DNA from: Eragrostis nindensis
Lineage: Eukaryota > Streptophyta > Magnoliopsida > Poales > Poaceae
Length of the DNA: 64,000 nt
NCBI GenBank assembly: GCA_012490785.1
Contig: JAAXCT010000260.1
Location: 62,001 to 126,000 of the forward strand
Reading direction: 5' to 3'
This document shows, in pieces, positions 35,055 to 47,995 of this stretch (positions are counted from its first letter, which is position 1; every line of letters starts with the position of its first letter). The position numbers and the translations under genes are program-made. The notes under the pieces were generated by a model. That model made no database searches and was not told where the DNA came from. It saw nothing but the letters and a program-made list of their open reading frames with translations.

Positions 35055-35750
35055 CTGTCCACAGAGCTGATATGCTATTTCTCTAGGTGTATGTCAGAAG
35101 AAGCACACCATGTGGGGATGCTTACCGTCATGGTTACTGGCACTTGGGCAACTGCAGTAAGCCAACACTTGCCTTTTACACAAGGATTGCCATTTTTCTT
35201 GGGCCAGGACCAACCATTTTGCAGGAGCAAACCAAGATTACATGTGGTGGCAATCTTTAGGTTTGTACGCTTGGAGCTTGATGGCAGCAAGCAATGAAAA
35301 AGTCTAAGAATGTGTTGGTGCATGTGGAGGATCCAAGCATGCACAAGTGTTGTCCCCTTCTTCCCGAGTTTTGATCTGCACTAGCAGGCAGCAAGCTACA
35401 TATTGTTGGGAATCTGGGGAGTGGATGCATGTTTGTTTCCTGTGCAGTTTCAGTAGATTAAAATTCTGTTGGTGTTGTGGGTTTCGCAGTTGCAGTTCAC
35501 ATGAACTTCTGATTTCATACATCTTTATGGTAGCTAACAGCGGGATGATAAATTGTTGATACCTGCACCTGTTTGCATGTTGGGGCCCTCAAAGTTCAGT
35601 TCAGATCACTCTTTCTGAATTTGCAACATGATCACCCTGAAAGTTCTGATGCCTTGTGTTTGCCTCGTCTTTGTATGAAATTCTGAATTTGCAAACATGA
35701 TCACTCTTTCTGAATTTGCAACATAAACATGATCACTGTATCTGAATGTG
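35055..35750. other. 3' region of PPR gene
   Basis: No further gene. Words such as TTTCTGAATTTGCAA recur at about 35610, 35680 and 35707, a short diverged repeat cluster. Confidence 0.4.
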
Positions 35751-37487
35751 ATCGCTGTGTACAGGTTCAGATATGGAAACGATGCCATCAGATCAAGGCG
35801 AGGTCCTTGGATCAATAACTTCCAAGACACCCCTACGCGATCGCACAAACCTACCTGCCGGTTTGTTTTGTACTGATTTCATCTTTCTATTCATTTATGC
35901 AGTATGAACTACTAATCTACGTATATTTGGTGAGGCCGATGATGATTTGGTCGCCAAGAGACGGGCACAGGCTAGAGAACGGTTGAAGCTTTACCGTGAG
36001 CGGTAAAAGGCCGCTAAGCAGAAAGAAACTAAAGCTCCAGGTATTTTTTAAAACAAATGGCTCCCATGAATATTGTGACTGCTGGTGTGTTTACAGTTGA
36101 TAGTCCTCTTTTTTTTGTCCATATGATTCAGCTGTAGATGAAAACCAGCAGTTAGATTTGTTCAATAAACGTATGTTATGCTCCAGTTCTCAGACAGCCT
36201 GAAGTGGAGCCTTGGAGGTGGAGCAGGTAGTGGCCCCCAAAAGGAGCTGGAGGAGGTTGCCGCCAGCATCAACGCCACCATCGAATCCGACCAGAAGCAT
36301 TTCCCCATTGCCGCTAACATGAGGCATGTGCAAGAGGTGAGTCCAACCCTCCTCCCCCCATCAGATTTGGGATTTGATTTCCCCAATAATAGATGTGAAA
36401 TACAATGCTTTATTTTGTCATCTGGTAATGACTTTTAAATGAATCATGTATAAGAACTGATAGGAATCGATGCCTGATTTTTGTATATATTGGGTCGATG
36501 CCATGCTTTTGAGCTGAAATGTCTTTGGTTCACCTTGTTTTGTCCTTGAATACCTTTTACTTTCTAGGTGAAATGCAAGTTTACATCTCAGGTCACGGAT
36601 ACATATTGTCATTTCTCTCTGATGAACTATACATATGCTATTTCACTACCTGCATTGGACGAGCAAGTGGGATGAAGGGAAAAATAATAATTCCTGCAGC
36701 GAGGAACCACTACCTTGCAACGTTAATTTTATATGTGCTTCATTGTTTCACTGCATGAATAGATGAATTGTTTCATGCAGTGAAATAATTATACAGATTT
36801 ACTGTCTCCATGAGAAACCAAGTTCGTAATTGCTTTACAAATAGTTGAATTTGTTAGATTCCATGTGCTCTGTTCTTTATGACAAAAAAATTTGAATGTT
36901 TGGTCATAATACAGTTCAGCTGAAAAATAGAACAATGCATTAGCTGTTGCATTCATGTCAGTTAAATGAAAATGTTCCTAGCTGTTTCAATGTGAGGTTG
37001 GGTCTCTGATCTCCACAGCTAGCATCGCCACGTAGCCGTTTAACTGTCACCTGTGTCTAAAGTCTTACCTTGGTTCAGGTAGCCTTTTACCTGTGTGCAG
37101 TGCTCTGTTTTCAGATATGAAGAGGCACTCGAACAAGTCCATGTATTAGGTTTCGGCGGAAGAATATTCAGGCCGACTTATCTGTTGAGTGCAATAAGCT
37201 TTGGCCCTTTGATCTGGCAGCAACCAGACACTGAACTGACAAAATGCAATACAAGATTGGCACCAGAACTATCGAGAAGTGGACATAATTACAAGTGCTC
37301 AGCTAGCAGTAAGAAAGGTCAGTCTTTCTCATGTCTCATTTGCTTAACTGCTTCCCAGTCTTTTTCAATCTGCAGCACTAGCGTTCCTCATTGTGTGTCT
37401 ATCTGTCACCATGTAGTATGGTTTTTAACCTTGATTTTTAGCTGCCTACTGGTTTTGCTGCCTTGTACCAATGATTAGCCAAACAGT

Positions 37488-37540
37488 TCCCTTGATTACA
37501 GTAGCTTTTTTTTTCTGAGATCCCTTGATTACAGTAGCTT
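37488..37540 (-). mobile_element. Micro-retroinsertion (13 nt) with 20-bp TSD
   Basis: TCCCTTGATTACAGTAGCTT is found at 37488-37507 and, without mismatch, at 37521-37540. The 13-nt insert on the minus strand is TCTCAG followed by seven As. The duplication is longer than the insert. Confidence 0.85.
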
Positions 37541-38024
37541 AGCGACACAATTTGTGCTAATTGAGCTCCATTTTCCTGTGACCATTATGGTTTGGCCTGT
37601 AGTGCTCTATTTATTCAGGTCCGATGCCATGGGTGACATATTGATTGAGCTCTTTTTTCTGCTAGAATGTTTAAATATTTCTTTTGGAGATTATCTAGCT
37701 AGGCCTGCCTTACTGTTAGTGTTTTGTGTATCAAAAGTTCAGAGTTAGGGGTTTACTCTTTGCCCCAGTGAATCATTTGATACAAGTAATATTTGCTCAA
37801 TGCTTAAACAATTATTATAATCAATTTGGCAACTTGGTTATTTGCTTGACTGGAGTATTAATTTTTAATTGGGTTAGAAGGGAGAATTGCATTGCTCTGT
37901 CCTTCACTCTGCCTGCCGGTTCAAGATGAAGCGCCATCCAGCAATGCGTGGCACGACTTCACCAGCAGTGGCCATCACAGGTCAGTAGTTTTCTACCTTT
38001 CTAGTTTCTTCCTTGTTACCCGAA

Positions 38025-38196
38025 CCCTGCATGATATTTTGACCGAAGTCAGTAGGGGAAACCCCAACCTATTTTTTTATTTTTTAATTCCAGCCTGGTT
38101 ATTCGCTCTCACGAGGAGTTGAACCCAGGTCTGCTAGATGCTACTCAGGTGCTCTAACCACTAGGCTAGAGGCCCTTTCGCCCCTGCACGATATTT
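38025..38196 (-). mobile_element. tRNA-derived SINE with 15-bp TSD
   Basis: CCCTGCATGATATTT at 38025-38039 recurs as CCCTGCACGATATTT at 38182-38196. The 142-bp body between, read on the minus strand, starts GGCGAAAGGGCCTC. It has a polymerase III A box in TAGCCTAGTGGTTAGAGC and a B box in GGGTTCAACTCC, spaced as in a tRNA. This is a grass tRNA-related SINE. The TSD on the 3' side begins AAAT. Confidence 0.85.
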
Positions 38197-41100
38197 AATG
38201 GAATGCCTCAGTGAGCTTGACGATATATATGTCTAGGGTGTTTTATTTCTCAACAAAACAATATGGATTTTTTGTATGGTTAAATTATCATGAGAGATCA
38301 GCTGATACTCCTAGGGTCTGAATATAACCTACCAGTTTTGACATATCCATAGTGGAAATAAGAAATGACTTTAAAATGGTACTTGCAACTATCACTGAAA
38401 TACTCTCACAAGATTTATTTAATCACACAAATCAGGGTAACATGTCAAACATTACAATTGTTTATTACTGAAATACTATCACAAGCTTTGCCTGCAACTT
38501 ATGAATTTATTTCTTGGATAGTAATACCAAATTCGGTTATCTTGGTCTATGGTGTGAGCTAAGCAGCTGGAATGGTATATGTGTCAAATTTCTAATTTTT
38601 GGTAATTATCTTTTGAGGAGAATAAAATGGGAGAGGTCCCTGCACAGTTTTTTTGTTTGAAGTAACAAATTTAAGTAATTATATGTGTGTTGTGACAACT
38701 AGATGGGAAGTGTGAGAGCCATGAGTTGTTCAGACTTCAGATATTTTTTATCGAGTATCTAGTCACTCTAGCTATGTACAATAAATTCTTGATAGATTGT
38801 ACCACTGTCATTAATTTTTTTGCTTAATTGTTTTTTTTTTGTTATCAGTTCATTCATAAAAATCATTATGAGCTTTTCGACTTGTCCGGATCGATCCAGG
38901 CGCTGGTACCTCATCCTCCGTACTGCAGCCAAGGTACCCTTCTCTGCCAACCTCTCCGGCCTTGGCTTCCTCTGCCGGAACCGTCCTCCAGGGCGAGACC
39001 TCACTCACCCGACAAGGCTTCATGGACGACGCCTCCACTTTTAATTCTGGCACATGTATATTGATGCACGCACCAGTAGATGAACATGGCATCAATGTAT
39101 TCTCTTTTTTTCTTGGAAATTGATAATTATCTTGTGAATTTTTTGAAAATAATTTTTATTTGTTTCAGCCCACGATTACAAACTTGATGCTTCTTGTATT
39201 TTTACTGAGTAAAAGGTCAACAGAATGAAAACTATATAACGTGACCTGTATGAAAATTCTTCAGTTCAGCCTGTACATTAGAACTTTGGAAGTATTTTTA
39301 TGGGAGCTCTGCATGGTCTAATCAAGCCTAATAACAAAAAGGATTTCTAATTGGTAATGGGCAGGGAGAAAGCAGCACCATCTTGGGAGACCATCAACAT
39401 TTGCACTATCTCAGAAATAGTGAGTTTGTAGTCCGAGAGAGTTTAATTTTATCATGGATAATTTTAGATTTTCATTCTCCCCACACTTTCTCTGCAATGG
39501 CTAGCTAAATCATTTTAGTAACATGGTAACTTGACATCATTTGAACGTCTGTAGGATCTTGCGTGTAGTTTAATTAATTCAATTTTCAAGTGATGTTGTG
39601 GGCGTTGTGCATGTGAACAGTTGCAGTGCATGTAGAGATTTGGATGTGACCTGGACCTCTGCTCAAGATTGCTCTTGCTCAATTGGTTATGAAGGACGAT
39701 ACATGACCGGCCAAATAATTGCTGATTCTACTGCTGGATGGCAGTTACCAGCTAGCTGATTTCTGGACTTTTGGTCTATTCTCTGTGTCAAAGCTAGACC
39801 AGGATGACGATCAGCATCTTCCTGCTCCGGCCGCCACTGCCACAGCTCATGTGTATCTCTTGAGTTCTTGCTCTGCTATCCTCTTTTATGGGACTTTACT
39901 GGCTTAGTGATACTTGAATGGTTTGGTGTTGCGGCCAAATTCTTGAGAAGACTACCACCAAAGGTGTTCCATAAAAGTTAACTTTTTATACTTCCCTCTT
40001 TGTTAAGAAATAATAATACATGAAAGATATATACTCCTAACCTTTCTTTTCTGCATTTGCAGTATCCTGATCTTTGAGGGAGTATGGAGTGTTTGGAAAT
40101 AGTCAGGCTTTTAGGCATGTTTGGATACAAAATATTTTTAAAGTTTTTATTGAATACATGGTTTTGTGAAAACACTATGGTATTGAAAACTTCAAGGTGT
40201 TTGGATCAGGGGAAAGCTGAGGTTATAAAAACCATAGTGTGTCTAAAACCATGGTATTTCTGGCATTTTTAAAAATCTGCTGGAGACCTTTTTTTCTTCT
40301 TCTGAAACTGAGATTGCTGTCGTGTGCTCTCATCCTCCCCTGTTGCTGTTTCTATCCTTATGGAGTAGTGCCGTTGTACCACACACATGCAAAATATTTT
40401 TCCAGCCAATCTTGCTTGATTGATACCCAACATGCTTTCCTGGCTTCCTGGATTAGAGATGTGATCAGTGTGTGTTCAATTGTTTTAAGTTGATAAGCAT
40501 ATGCATTATCCAACATATACGGGGCAAAGATCTATGTTGATGCCATACTGTTATTCTATTCGGCATTTCATACCAGCTAGCAAGGATGCTACTATTCTCA
40601 TGGAAATGGAAATGCCATTCTATAATCTAGATGTAAATTAATTAACAACGGACAATTCACATGGCAACGATATAATCAAAATACCGTGTCAAATGCTGCC
40701 AGTACCACACAAGACATGTTTTTTCCCCTAAAACTGCAAAATACTATAGTTTCCATAAACTTTGATATTTATTTTAAACCTTCCCAAAAGTTGAACTTTG
40801 CAAAATGGAAATAATTTGAATCTTTCTTTTATTCATCTCAACATGGTGCGAGATATTTCTTGAATTTCATTCTCCACTAAACCATCCATGTCAGTTCAAA
40901 AAAATGTGCAAAAAGTTCCTCTCAACATGACAAGCAATCTCTCATGCAACCATGATTATGAAAGTGTGAAAAATTAAACCCACTTGGAAACATCCAAATT
41001 TTTGAAGAAAGCTTGATGTCCACCATGGTTTATTGATTTACGAAGACAATGGATCAAAACTTATGTCTTTAGTTTTGTTTCTTGCATCTTATCAAAAGAT

Positions 41101-41599
41101 AATTAATCAACCAATGAACAAATAATATGTCTTCTTGTTGTTTTAACAAATTTTTTATTGTCATATGAGTTTTTTATTATTTAAAGTGTTTCTTTTTATC
41201 CACATTGGATATGTTATGGTATAACTTAGATATCGTTGTAAGTCTTTTAGACAAGTGCGTGGCGCACGTGCATTGGTATTGGTACCTTTTGTGCTGGACA
41301 TACTTGAGAAACCATAGCATATATTTCTAGTAGTTACTATTTGCTAACTTGCATTTATAATTGCATCCTGCTTACATCATCCTTTGTATTGCACTAGGAT
41401 GCAGTGGATGTCATTAAGGCCATCATGCACAAGATTCCCAATTCGATTAACTTCAATGTCATGGCGCTATCAAGAAAGGCAAAATAATGGTACTATCTTT
41501 TAAGCTAGTGACTGATGAAAGGTTGAACGGATGATGATTATAATTGGGGCGGCCATGGAGTTCCTGCCCATATAAAGGGTGTTTGGACCTATTGTGTGT

Positions 41600-44040
41600 C
41601 TCCTTCGGTTCTTCATGCACATTTTGAAAGGTACCATACTACCATTTTAGATGTCACTCAGTCATTCCCCCCTTGGTTGTGTCAATGCAGTCTAATTATC
41701 AGTTCCCAGAGAATGCAAAGCGTTTTCAGTTATCTGCTTATTGAGTCATTGTCTTGATGTATTGGATATCAGAGCCGGCCACCTTGCTTCCAAGATGGTT
41801 TGGCAAAACTGTCTTGGGCATTAGCGCATGAATAGGTTTACCTAGGCATCTGAGACCACATGCTGAACCTACCTTATTGCGCCCGACCAACACACTATCC
41901 TTGTTCTGATTCCACCTTGCAGACAGGAACAGGAATAGCAATGGCTCAAAGCTTCCTAAGTTAGCTTAGTGCGCTGTTGGGGCTCAATCGGCATCTAAAA
42001 CTGACGGAAAGTGATCTCGACAAGTGTGAGAAAAAAATGTATGCTTGCAGAGTGAATAAAAATGATAACTAATTTAGTTCTAGGGTAAGCGCACAAAGGG
42101 TTTCAAAAGGATGCATTAGAGAGTGCTTCAGTCCCTTCCGATTGATCGTAGAAAGCTTCGTCTTGAATGAAAAAAAAAACCGATGTGATTCACTAACATT
42201 CCTCATTATAAAAAAAATACCCATAGCAGCTGGCTGATGTAGCACGCTCTCTTTTTTGGAAGATCAGATTGCATAATACATACCACCAGTTGAAGGCTTC
42301 GCCAACTTACAAATTACAACTTTTAAGATCCTGCAGTTTGCTAAAGAATTCTTGCATTGTCATGTCAGTGAGCTCAAACCTCAAACTACTGGCCCCACTG
42401 AATCCAACTTGCAAGTAGTAGTACGCAGAGTGCTCTCCACACAATATTTTTCCAATTCTTTTCACCAAAGGCATGTTCACCCGCTGATGTATTATATGCT
42501 ACTAGTATAGTATCAGAAATGGCATGACTTCCAAAAGAGAAAAACTAGTCTCAACTGCTACACTAACAAATAGAAAAAAGCAAGTAGCATCATGTGCACC
42601 GGCAGTGCAGCAGCGTCACTGGCATGGTGGTTACGGCCGGAAAAGTGCAATTTTGGATGCTACCGGGGAGACGAGGCAGGAAACCCGGCGACGCCCTCCT
42701 GCCACATTCATCCCCACGGCAGGTTTATGTTACATCAACTGTCCAAGACCAAGACACTTGGAATACATAACATTATCTGGACGGGAAGCTATGCCTGCTC
42801 CTGCGATCAAGGGAATTTGCCATCACGGCTGACGGCAGAAGGGCATGGATTGGGCTTGATCGGTCTATCCGTCCAGGAACTAGTGGTTCTTTAGACATTA
42901 ACATATTCACCTCTTGGCCCTGTTGCCTTTCGGTGGCCAGGAATGCACTGAACACTTCCACTTGTTCGTCAGTTGTATTTTGATGCCGGTATTAGGGTGT
43001 TACAGGGGGAATAATCAGTCATAGCTGGGTCTAAAAGATAAACGCCGACTGTGAAACCAAATTGGCGCATCAGATGTTGCAATTTCATGCTCCAAATGGC
43101 TTCCTGCCCAGTCCTTCCCTCCCTCCTGATCTAGTCACTGACAATAGACACGGCAAAAACCTTTTATGAAACCTACCTCGGGATGAAAGTGATACGTTTT
43201 AAACGTCGAGGGAGCAGGTGCGGTCTTTAGACTTAAGGTTTAAAACTCTGGCAAGAGTTGAGATGAATCAAATAGATGGTACAGTGGTATACAACGCAAT
43301 CGGTGATTGTATTGAATAACCGTATGCCTTAATAAAGTAGTACAAGTAAGTTAGAAGGATAATAAGGACAAGAAATAGCTTTTTGATACCGAAAGATGCC
43401 AGCTATTACTACTGTGAGAGTCATCCGCCACTGTTCTGAAAAAAGATCCTGTTATGTTATATAATCCGTTAGGGACGCGCTGCCGTTCAGTTACACACCA
43501 CACGATCTGCTACTGGACCAAGAGGCAGGACTAAATCACTCCAAATGTCAAAGAAACGAGCTGTTTTGTCACGTTACAACAGCCAAAACCGGGAATCCAA
43601 GCCCAGACTGACGACCCACTTGCCGTGGATTTGGCTTCCCCGCGACAAAAACTAGCATTATCTGGGAGGGAGACGCGTCCACACAAGCCACATAAACAAA
43701 CAGCAGCACTGATGCATGTACCCAGCACCAACTTGCCGCGAAGAATAACAAACAAATGCCCACAGCTGGTGACCACCACCGAAGCCTAGCGAAACGGACC
43801 CAACGATCTCTGCCTGGGGGAGAAGATCTCGTTCATCTGGACGCACGGACGCGCACGCGGCACAGGGACGCCCAGGACTTAGTGACCTGCTCCTGGACCG
43901 AATTACTCTGAAAACACTCTATGATCCTGGGTACTCCAAAGTCTTCGTACAAGGAACTTGCCCAGCCTTCGTTTTTGAAAAGTGATTCGCACAGCGATGT
44001 GGCTACTTCCCATCCCTGTCAGCGGTTCTCTTTTGCTGTA
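41600..44040. other. Intergenic stretch before dioxygenase 1
   Basis: Short frames (for example 42524-42832 and 43779-43531) have no recognised domain. No gene, RNA or clear element was found. The last 400 bp should hold the promoter of the gene at 44158. Confidence 0.4.
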
Positions 44041-44048
44041 GATTCGCC

Positions 44049-44055
44049 TATAAGT
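44049..44055 (+). promoter_or_regulatory. TATA box of dioxygenase 1
   Basis: GCCTATAAGTA about 105 bp before the ATG. The same GCCTATAAGTA word precedes the second dioxygenase gene. Confidence 0.7.
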
Positions 44056-44157
44056 ACCAGTCTTGGCATGCACATCTGCTGCATTGCAACACATTTCAGA
44101 GACAGAACATCAAAACGAAGCATTGTTGAAGTGTTAGACTAGAGGCTGAGGACGAGC

Positions 44158-45701
44158 ATGCCGCCCTGCTTCTTACCGGCAAACATGGCAAGCCAGGTGC
44201 AGATACCACGAGTGTCGTCGCATGCTTTGCCTGTGATCAACCTAGGCCGACTGACAAAGGACACAGCCACGAGGGCGCTTGTCAACCAGGACATTGCGCG
44301 GGCGTGCCGCGAATGGGGATGCTTTCAGGTTAGTGTGCTGCTTGCTTGTTGCTCTGTATCCTCCTCAGTCCTCAAACACTTGTTCGCCAACAATGATCAA
44401 TGAACTCAACCTGCACTGCATCTTTAGTTGAAATAAGGCTACATTACAAGTGCAACTCATGTCACATCTGATGCTGACCTTACCATCCTACTTAAAATGG
44501 CATGCAAACGGTAAAATAACTACCCGTGACACAAGGTTACCATATATGTACTTGGAAGACACTTGTCAGGTGATTCGCCACGTTATGACATTTGACCTGT
44601 TGTGTGTGTGGAGGGGGGGGGGGGGGGGGGGGGGGGGGGTATCAAATTATTTTACCTTTTCTCTTAAGGAATACATGGTAGTGGTGATGCCAAAATGATT
44701 TTAAGAGTGAACAAATGAACAGACTGCATGCAAAACAAATTCATATACTGAGATGTTAGTGCTGATACCGTTGTACTGACACTGTGACAGGTGATAAACC
44801 ATGGCATCAGCAAGCCCATCATGAAGGGTGCCCTTGAAGCTGCCTCAGAATTCTTCGAACTTTCCGCGGAACACAAGGAGGTGTTTTCATCAACCGACAT
44901 CCGACGGCCTGTCAGGTATGACACGAGCTCAAGGGACGGGATCAGCAAAGCCAGGTCATTCCTGAAGCACTACGCTAACCCTCTGGAAGACTGGGTACAG
45001 TTCTGGCCAATGCACCCGCCAACATACAGGTAACCTGCAAAAAGTCCTTCATATTATTACATAAATCAATGCATCTTAATGTGCCACCAGCAATCCTAAA
45101 TTCAGTTTTTGATTAAAAATGACACAGGAAGAAAATGGGGGCATATGCCATTGAAATACAAAGAGTGTCAATGCAACTTATGGATGCTATTCTGCAAGGC
45201 CTAGGATTAAGACCAATGTACCTGCAAGAAAAACTTGAGAAGGGAGTACAGATCCTAGCCATGAACAACTATCCACAATTTTCACATCAGGATGACAAGG
45301 TCGGATTGGCTCCTCATTCCGATTATGGCTTCCTTACCATCCTGCTGCAGAGCTCCCCTGGTCTTGAAGTGATGCCGCATGACTATAACACCTGGACGGC
45401 TATCCCTGCCATCCCTGGAGCCCTCCATGTCCATATTGGGGATCACCTGGAGGTGTTGACTAATGGTCAGCTTAAGTCGCTAGTCCATCGAGCTGTTCTT
45501 AATCCTGATGAAGCAAGAATTTCTATCGCTAGCATTCATGGTCTGTCTATGGATGAAAAGGTCCATTGTGCCGAGGAGATGGTTGATGAGCATCACCCTA
45601 AATTGTATAGGGGAAGCAGCTTTCATGACTTCCTCAACTTCCTACCGTCCAACATCAAGTATAAGAGGTTTATCGAGAGCCTCAAGATCAGTGGAGCTTG
45701 A
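44158..45701 (+). CDS. 2-oxoglutarate/Fe(II)-dependent dioxygenase 1, 327 aa
   Basis: Exons 44158-44328, 44791-45029 and 45128-45701 (171, 239 and 574 nt) give 328 codons. The DIOX_N part carries LPVINLGRL and ACREWGCFQ/VINHGIS. The catalytic jelly roll has the iron triad His200, Asp202 (GLAPHSDYGFLTILL) and His257 (SLVHRAVLNP), and the 2OG-binding Arg267-x-Ser269 (RISIAS). The group resembles DMR6-like or flavanone-3-hydroxylase-type DOXC enzymes. The segment usually VNIGDQLQ is VHIGDHLE here. The substrate cannot be told from sequence. A second in-frame ATG (44185) has a better context and matches the paralogue's start, so translation may begin there. Intron 1 contains a 27-G run. Confidence 0.9.
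44613..44639. repeat. Poly-G tract (27 G)
   Basis: An uninterrupted G run in intron 1 of dioxygenase 1, just after a TG repeat. It could form G-quadruplexes in DNA or pre-mRNA. The length may be uncertain. Confidence 0.9.
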
Positions 45702-47990
45702 GAAGAAACATTGGTTCTGCTCCACCAGAGCATATCTAAATGGCATTCTTCACCTAGGATTGTAAAATTTGCTACATATTATTCTGAGAATCTTTCAACA
45801 GGATATTGACGAGGGATCTCTCTACAGTGGAGTACTTATACATGTGACTCCGTAACTATTTGAAGATACATCTTCGTATAGTGCTAATGCAATCGAGCCG
45901 ATACATGCTGTAAAGTGCCCTTCTCCTAACTGATATCAAGTTTATGCCTCTCAAGAAGTATGAGCCTGGGTACTATTGGTGCCTATTTAGTTGTGCCCTA
46001 GTGGTAGAGAACCAACCTAAGCGCCATCTTACTGTACAATGTATCAAGCAGTACTTCCCTATGCATAAGGTCAACAATAAGTCAATAAAGACAAGTGAGT
46101 ATAGCATGAACAGATTTGTAAAGAAGTGTCATTAGCAAGGTTCCTTTTCTTTTCTCCATTTCTTTAAATTTTTTTGGGGGAAATGCATGATAGCTGCATG
46201 TCTCTTTCATCAAAGGAGGATCATAGGAACCTTGCAGGTTTTTCTGGTTGTTTGGTCCTACACCACTTTGTGTCTGGCAATACAATCGTGTATCACTTAT
46301 ATCAATAGATAATGTTTGTGACGTAGGATGCAACATGTTCTCTCTTTCCGGTCAAACTCTCAGCAGAGTGAACCGGATTGGCCGACAAAATGAAAGCCAA
46401 TTGTGTAATAGAGCGAACGGAAGTGGAAGGTGTGAAGAGGAGGAGAACGGTACAAGTCACATAGAAAAGGGTCATTTTCATGCGGTCTCTGTTTGCAAAT
46501 ACTTGAAGACAGAGACATCCTTCACAGGTGCACCATAAAAACGGTGCAGAATGTTCATATAGCACGGTCCGGCTTGGTCTTGACTCTTGAAACTCTTGAT
46601 CTTAAGGAACATTCTTCTGTCGATTGTCATGACAATCTTCTGAAACAGTTTGAGCACGTCCGGCGAGAAACATGCACAGGGATGGAGAAATTGAGAAGCA
46701 CTAGAGCCAGCATGATAAATGAAACCATAAGTAGGAAAGAAGTGGGGAATATCAGGGAATGAAAAATCTGTTTCGATAGCTCCTCTGACAGCATCATTTT
46801 TGTTGCAACTGAAGAGAGCTGTTTCAGAAGATGGGGGGACGAGAGAAAGAGAGTGACGTCTCATGACAATGACGTATTGAAATCAAAATTCAAAGGTATG
46901 AAAAACTAGAAGACTGGAGCTAACAAGTCAAGGGCATTTTTGCATCGGCTCTTAGCCAACCCAGTAACCGTTCGCTGTGCGATTGGCCCGTTTTCTATTT
47001 TGTGTAGCCGTGGCTCACGCCGCGTGGAGCGACGTGGGCTAACGCGAGAACTGATGTGCCAAACTCGAAGGACAGACCAAGAAACGATTCCCCTGATGAC
47101 TTCCCAAAAGCAAAGAACGAAACATCAAGATCAAAGTGCAAAATCAAGGATGCAGAACTCATTCGGAAAAAGAAGAATCAAGGACTCTTGTGGAAATCTC
47201 CGAGAAGGTGAGGAGAGGAGGCAGCAAGCGGGGCATGGCTGACTGACCTGAGCTCTCCCACCTCCTGCCAGTGGCCGAGCGGGTGCCGTGAGCTCCGGCG
47301 GCGGCTTCGCCCTCCGCAGCTTCGATCAATTCCTTTGTCGCCTCCAGTTATCCACCCCAAGGACTGGGCCTCTTTTATAATACTACTCGTGCTCCTGCTC
47401 TTGCGGAGCCGCGCAGCTGTCCTGTCTGCGTCCGATCCGGACGGCGCTGGAATCTGGGATTGGGGTGGGTGGGCGGTGCCTCCAAAAATAACGTGGAAGG
47501 CCGAACCGGGACGACGACGAGGCAATGCGGCGGGGAATGACGAACGTGTCAGGCCCTCCGGTCCTCCCGGCCTCGCGTGTCGCGTGCTTCCCACCCACCT
47601 GTTGGATGATTGCCTTTTAGGCAGGCAGGTTCAGCTCCTTTCCCCACCTTTCTTCTGGTGGCCTGGCGCCGACCACTGGGCGAGCGGAGGCGCCCTTCGT
47701 CGGTCCCTTCGCCGGCGGCGAGCACCCACTAGGTATGCCCACCCCTTTTCTCTCCTTCCTTCTGTGCGAAACGGAGCAGCTCCAAACCCTAACGTAATCC
47801 ATACGTATTCTGATCTGAGTATCTGGCCCGATTACAAGTACATACATGTACCCACTGACGGTTTTTTTTTTTTGCAACATATTATCCGGTGTGCATGTGT
47901 AACTCATGTCTCATACTGGGTTCGCCCCTGTACAATGAGTGTAGCAGAGAAATCCAGTTAAAATCACATTGAGTGGTCCATCCAGAACGG
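45702..47990. other. Region between convergent dioxygenase genes, left part
   Basis: No recognisable gene. A 128-codon minus frame (46864-46478) and a plus frame at 47335-47961 lack motifs. On the minus strand a TATAAAAG (47379-47372) is followed by a GC-rich leader and a short frame starting MPRLLPPLLTFSEI, a possible but unsupported promoter. Confidence 0.35.
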
Positions 47991-47995
47991 TCAGT

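Larger units (their letters stand above)
35750..41600 (+). pseudogene. Scattered exon-like remnants, no intact gene
   Basis: Several short plus-strand stretches look like exons with splice-like borders. 35930-36030 has DDLVAKRRAQARERLKLYRE, then a stop. 36190-36339 has SLKWSLGGGAG...QKELEEVAASINATIESDQ, ending at a GTGAGT donor. 37116-37318 has YEEALEQVHVLGFGGRIF...LLSAISFGPLIWQQP. 37926-37978 has DEAPSSNAWHDFTSSGHH before a GTCAGT. 38872-38935 has ELFDLSGSIQALVPHPPYCS. 41398-41460 has DAVDVIKAIMHKIPNSINFN. They do not join to a recognised protein. Either a diverged gene with long introns or captured fragments in a transposon (Helitron- or Pack-type) would fit. Confidence 0.35.

Noticed and set aside
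41250..41280. Helitron 3' end (hairpin GTGCGTGGCGCAC)
   Set aside because: No CTRR terminus about ten bases after the hairpin and no matching 5' TC end. Kept only as a hint within the exon-remnant finding.
47335..47961. 208-codon plus-strand frame
   Set aside because: It passes through a T-run and AT-rich DNA without family motifs. The GC-rich first half is open on the other strand as well.
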